From CAZEDU01 sp964511185 (GTDB lineage Bacteria; Myxococcota; Myxococcia; Myxococcales; Myxococcaceae), in contig CAZEDU010000104.1 in assembly GCA_964511185.1 (NCBI GenBank), positions 1 through 17,871 of the forward strand: DNA of 17,871 nucleotides, in the 5' to 3' direction. A program made the translations under genes and the position numbers. The notes beneath the pieces are model-generated. The model saw nothing but the letters and a program-made list of their open reading frames with translations, ran no database searches and had not been told where the DNA came from. Shown here piece after piece: positions 16,326-17,871 of this stretch (position 1 is the stretch's first letter; every line of letters begins with the position of its first letter).

Positions 16326-16576
16326 CAAACGAAGGACCTCCAAGGTGTCCCTTTCTCGAAAACGTGGAGACGGTAGCATAGGCGGACCTCCGAACAACGA
16401 AAGTGCGTGGGGTGGCGCATGCCTTCGATGCGCGCCGGCGCCGATTGCTGACATGCGCAAGCGAAAAAGGGCCGCGCCTTGGAGTGAAAGCTACGTGTTG
16501 TTGCTGGCATCCAAACCGACAAGTAGAGTTCGCAGAGCCTTAGCGACCCACCGGGCCCGAAAGTAAGGGGGGCCCG
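16326..16576. promoter_or_regulatory. Divergent promoter region of the CglC-like and beta-barrel genes
   Basis: About 250 bp lie between the two divergent genes. For the plus strand a weak pair is visible: TTGCTG (16501-16506), a 17-bp spacer, TAGAGT (16524-16529), which would give a leader of about 40 nt. A GGGCCC repeat occurs twice just before the start codon (16553-16558 and 16570-16575), and AAGGGGGG can serve as ribosome site. No equally good pair was found for the minus strand. The region is less GC-rich than the genes. Confidence 0.4.
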
Positions 16577-17414
16577 ATGCACGGAGAGCTTTCAAGCTTG
16601 ATCCCCAAAACGGCAGTCTTCATCGCGGTCGCCATGCTGTTATCGGCGCTACCGGCGAGCGCCCTGGCACAGAACGAACCGCCCAACCAGTTCGAAGGTC
16701 TCGACCTGACGGACGACAAGCCGGCCGAGCCCGCGCCCAAGCCGAGCGAGCCGAAGCCGGCGCGGCCACAGGCGCAGACGGCCGCGCCCAAAGCGAGCGG
16801 CGACGAGCCGGCGATGGAGCGGGACATCACGCAGGAAGACCGCGTGAAGAGCGTGCAGCGGAAGCTGTACTTGAAGAAGAGCCGCTTCGAGCTCGCGCCC
16901 TTCGTGCTGCTCGGCGTCAACGACCCGTTCTACAACAAGTACGGGTTGGCCCTGCGCGCGTCGTACTACCTGGCCGACACGCTGGCGCTCTCGGCGCGCG
17001 GGACGCTCTACCAGATCGAGCGCACCGAGGACGTGCGCGTCGCCAAGCGCACCTTCCGCGCGAAGATCTTCAACTCCGTCCCCATCTGGTCCGCGATGGG
17101 TGACCTGGAGTGGAGCCCGGTCTACGGCAAGTTCGCCTTCATGAACTCGATCCTGCACCTACCTGCTGACCGGGGCGGGCGTGGTGTTCGCGGAGACGTC
17201 GGCGACGGCGGGCCCGCACCTGGCCGCGGATCTGGGCTTGGGGGCGCGCTTCGTCGCGAAGGACTACCTGGCCGTCAACATGGCGCTCATCAACACCACC
17301 TACGTCGACCAGCCGGCCGGCACCACCAAGGGCATCACGCAGAACCTGATGGCCTTGCATGCCGGCGTCTCCATCTTCTTCCCGTTCAAGTCGTCCACCC
17401 GGGAGGCCGAATGA
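16577..17414 (+). pseudogene. Outer-membrane beta-barrel protein, GltA-like, with frameshift near 17159
   Basis: The first frame starts at the ATG at 16577 with a signal peptide (cleavage near ALA-Q, about residue 31). A Pro/Ala/Lys linker follows, then barrel strands (SRFELAPFVLLGVNDPFYNK, LALRASYYLADTLALSARG, FAFMNSILH). After His194 (17156-17158) the reading continues only in another frame: TYLLTGAGVVFAETSATAG through AGVSIFFPFKSSTREAE, ending at TGA 17412-17414. The two halves join naturally as one barrel of about 280 residues. Net loss of 2 nt (mod 3), for example an 8-nt deletion between two CAC copies, would explain it. It may be a real inactivating mutation or a sequencing/assembly error. 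It resembles the myxobacterial barrels found with CglC (GltA/GltB of the gliding machinery), by context and pattern only. The second half overlaps the next start (ATGA). Confidence 0.7.
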
Positions 17415-17871
17415 CTCGCAAGCTCGGTTGGGTCGCCCTCGCGGTGGCGCTGTCCGCCGCGCCCGCCTACGCGCAGGACGCGGAGAGCGAGGCCGGCGAC
17501 GTCTCGGAGGTCGACAAGGACCGCGTCGGCCCGCTGCGCGAGCGCGTGCGGCCGGTCTCGGGCTCGCTCTTCCTCAAGGAAGGCCGCTTCGAGCTGAGCC
17601 CCGCCTTCTCGATGTCGGTGAAGGACGCGTTCTACGCCAAGCGCATGTTGGGCGCGTCGCTCACGTACCACCTGTTCGAGTCGCTCGGCATCGGCGCGCA
17701 CTTCGGCTACAGCTTCTTCCCGGTCCTCTCGGGCGGCTCGGGCGCGTCGCAGATCTGCTCGCTCGACGGCACCACCCGCGGTTGCCGTGAGCCGTCGCTC
17801 CCCGATCTCGACAACAACAACGCGCTCGGCCGGGTGGGGTGGGCCGGCGGGCTCGACGTGCAGTGGGCGCC
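17411..17871 (+). CDS. Outer-membrane beta-barrel protein, GltB-like, cut by window end
   Basis: The ATG overlaps the stop of the preceding barrel gene (ATGA), indicating translational coupling. Of this gene 153 codons are visible. A signal peptide (MTRKLGWVALAVALSAAPAYAQ) is followed by a short acidic segment, then barrel strands that mirror those of its neighbour: GSLFLKEGRFELSPAFSMSV, then KDAFYAKRMLGASLTYHLFE, then LGIGAHFGYSFFPVL. The shared pattern (xKxGRFELxPxxxxxxxDxFYxK) shows that the two are paralogues from a tandem duplication. A loop with two cysteines (SQICSLDGTTRGC) follows, with an Asp/Asn-rich part after it. It is likely a partner barrel in the Glt outer-membrane complex of gliding motility. 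The gene name is inferred from synteny and not asserted. Confidence 0.75.
   Translation, partial: MTRKLGWVALAVALSAAPAYAQDAESEAGDVSEVDKDRVGPLRERVRPVSGSLFLKEGRFELSPAFSMSVKDAFYAKRMLGASLTYHLFESLGIGAHFGYSFFPVLSGGSGASQICSLDGTTRGCREPSLPDLDNNNALGRVGWAGGLDVQWA

Overview
The window is very GC-rich and almost fully coding, with strong third-position GC. Its gene set points to a myxobacterium (Myxococcota, probably Myxococcales). The clearest sign is at the right end: a cysteine-rich lipoprotein resembling the adventurous-gliding protein CglC/GltK, transcribed away from two tandem outer-membrane beta-barrel genes that look like GltA/GltB. A PilZ protein of the type expanded in myxobacteria and several large envelope-anchored TPR proteins fit this. 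All assignments come from reading the sequence; no database search was run.

Left part (1-3392, all minus strand): tldD, then pmbA/tldE directly abutting it (TAAATG), then a ParB-like nuclease-domain gene that runs off the window edge. TldD and TldE form a heteromeric metalloprotease; the zinc-site residues are present in TldD and absent from TldE, as expected. From 3393 to 3733 lies a divergent intergenic region with a 17-bp inverted repeat and a striking tract of about 22 tandem hexamers (GTCTAC, GTTGAC and variants).

Middle part: on the plus strand, a cytoplasmic FHA domain is joined through one membrane helix to a large periplasmic helical-repeat region, with a small anchored NTF2-like protein overlapping it by GTGA. 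Converging on these is a run of minus-strand genes (11687 down to 6453): a seven-helix membrane metallopeptidase with a TPR tail, a START/DUF2505-like protein, an NTF2-like lipoprotein and a membrane-anchored TPR protein with its own recognisable promoter. Only 24 bp from the peptidase start, a PilZ - DUF192 lipoprotein - DUF2059 operon runs the other way.

Right part: on the minus strand a CglC-like lipoprotein, a VWA-domain protein and a multi-helix/coiled-coil membrane protein, possibly one transcription unit. On the plus strand are the two beta-barrel genes. The first carries a frameshift near 17159 that puts it in frame with the second, so an automatic gene caller would report one fused ORF. 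The second is cut by the window end.

Most products are predicted to sit in or act at the envelope: lipoproteins, single-pass anchored repeat proteins, beta-barrels and membrane peptidases. No mobile element, CRISPR array, tRNA or rRNA was seen. I did not find a clearly new, self-contained system. The most worthwhile leads are the hexamer tract, the FHA/NTF2 pair, the membrane gluzincin-TPR protein and the VWA gene next to the gliding locus.
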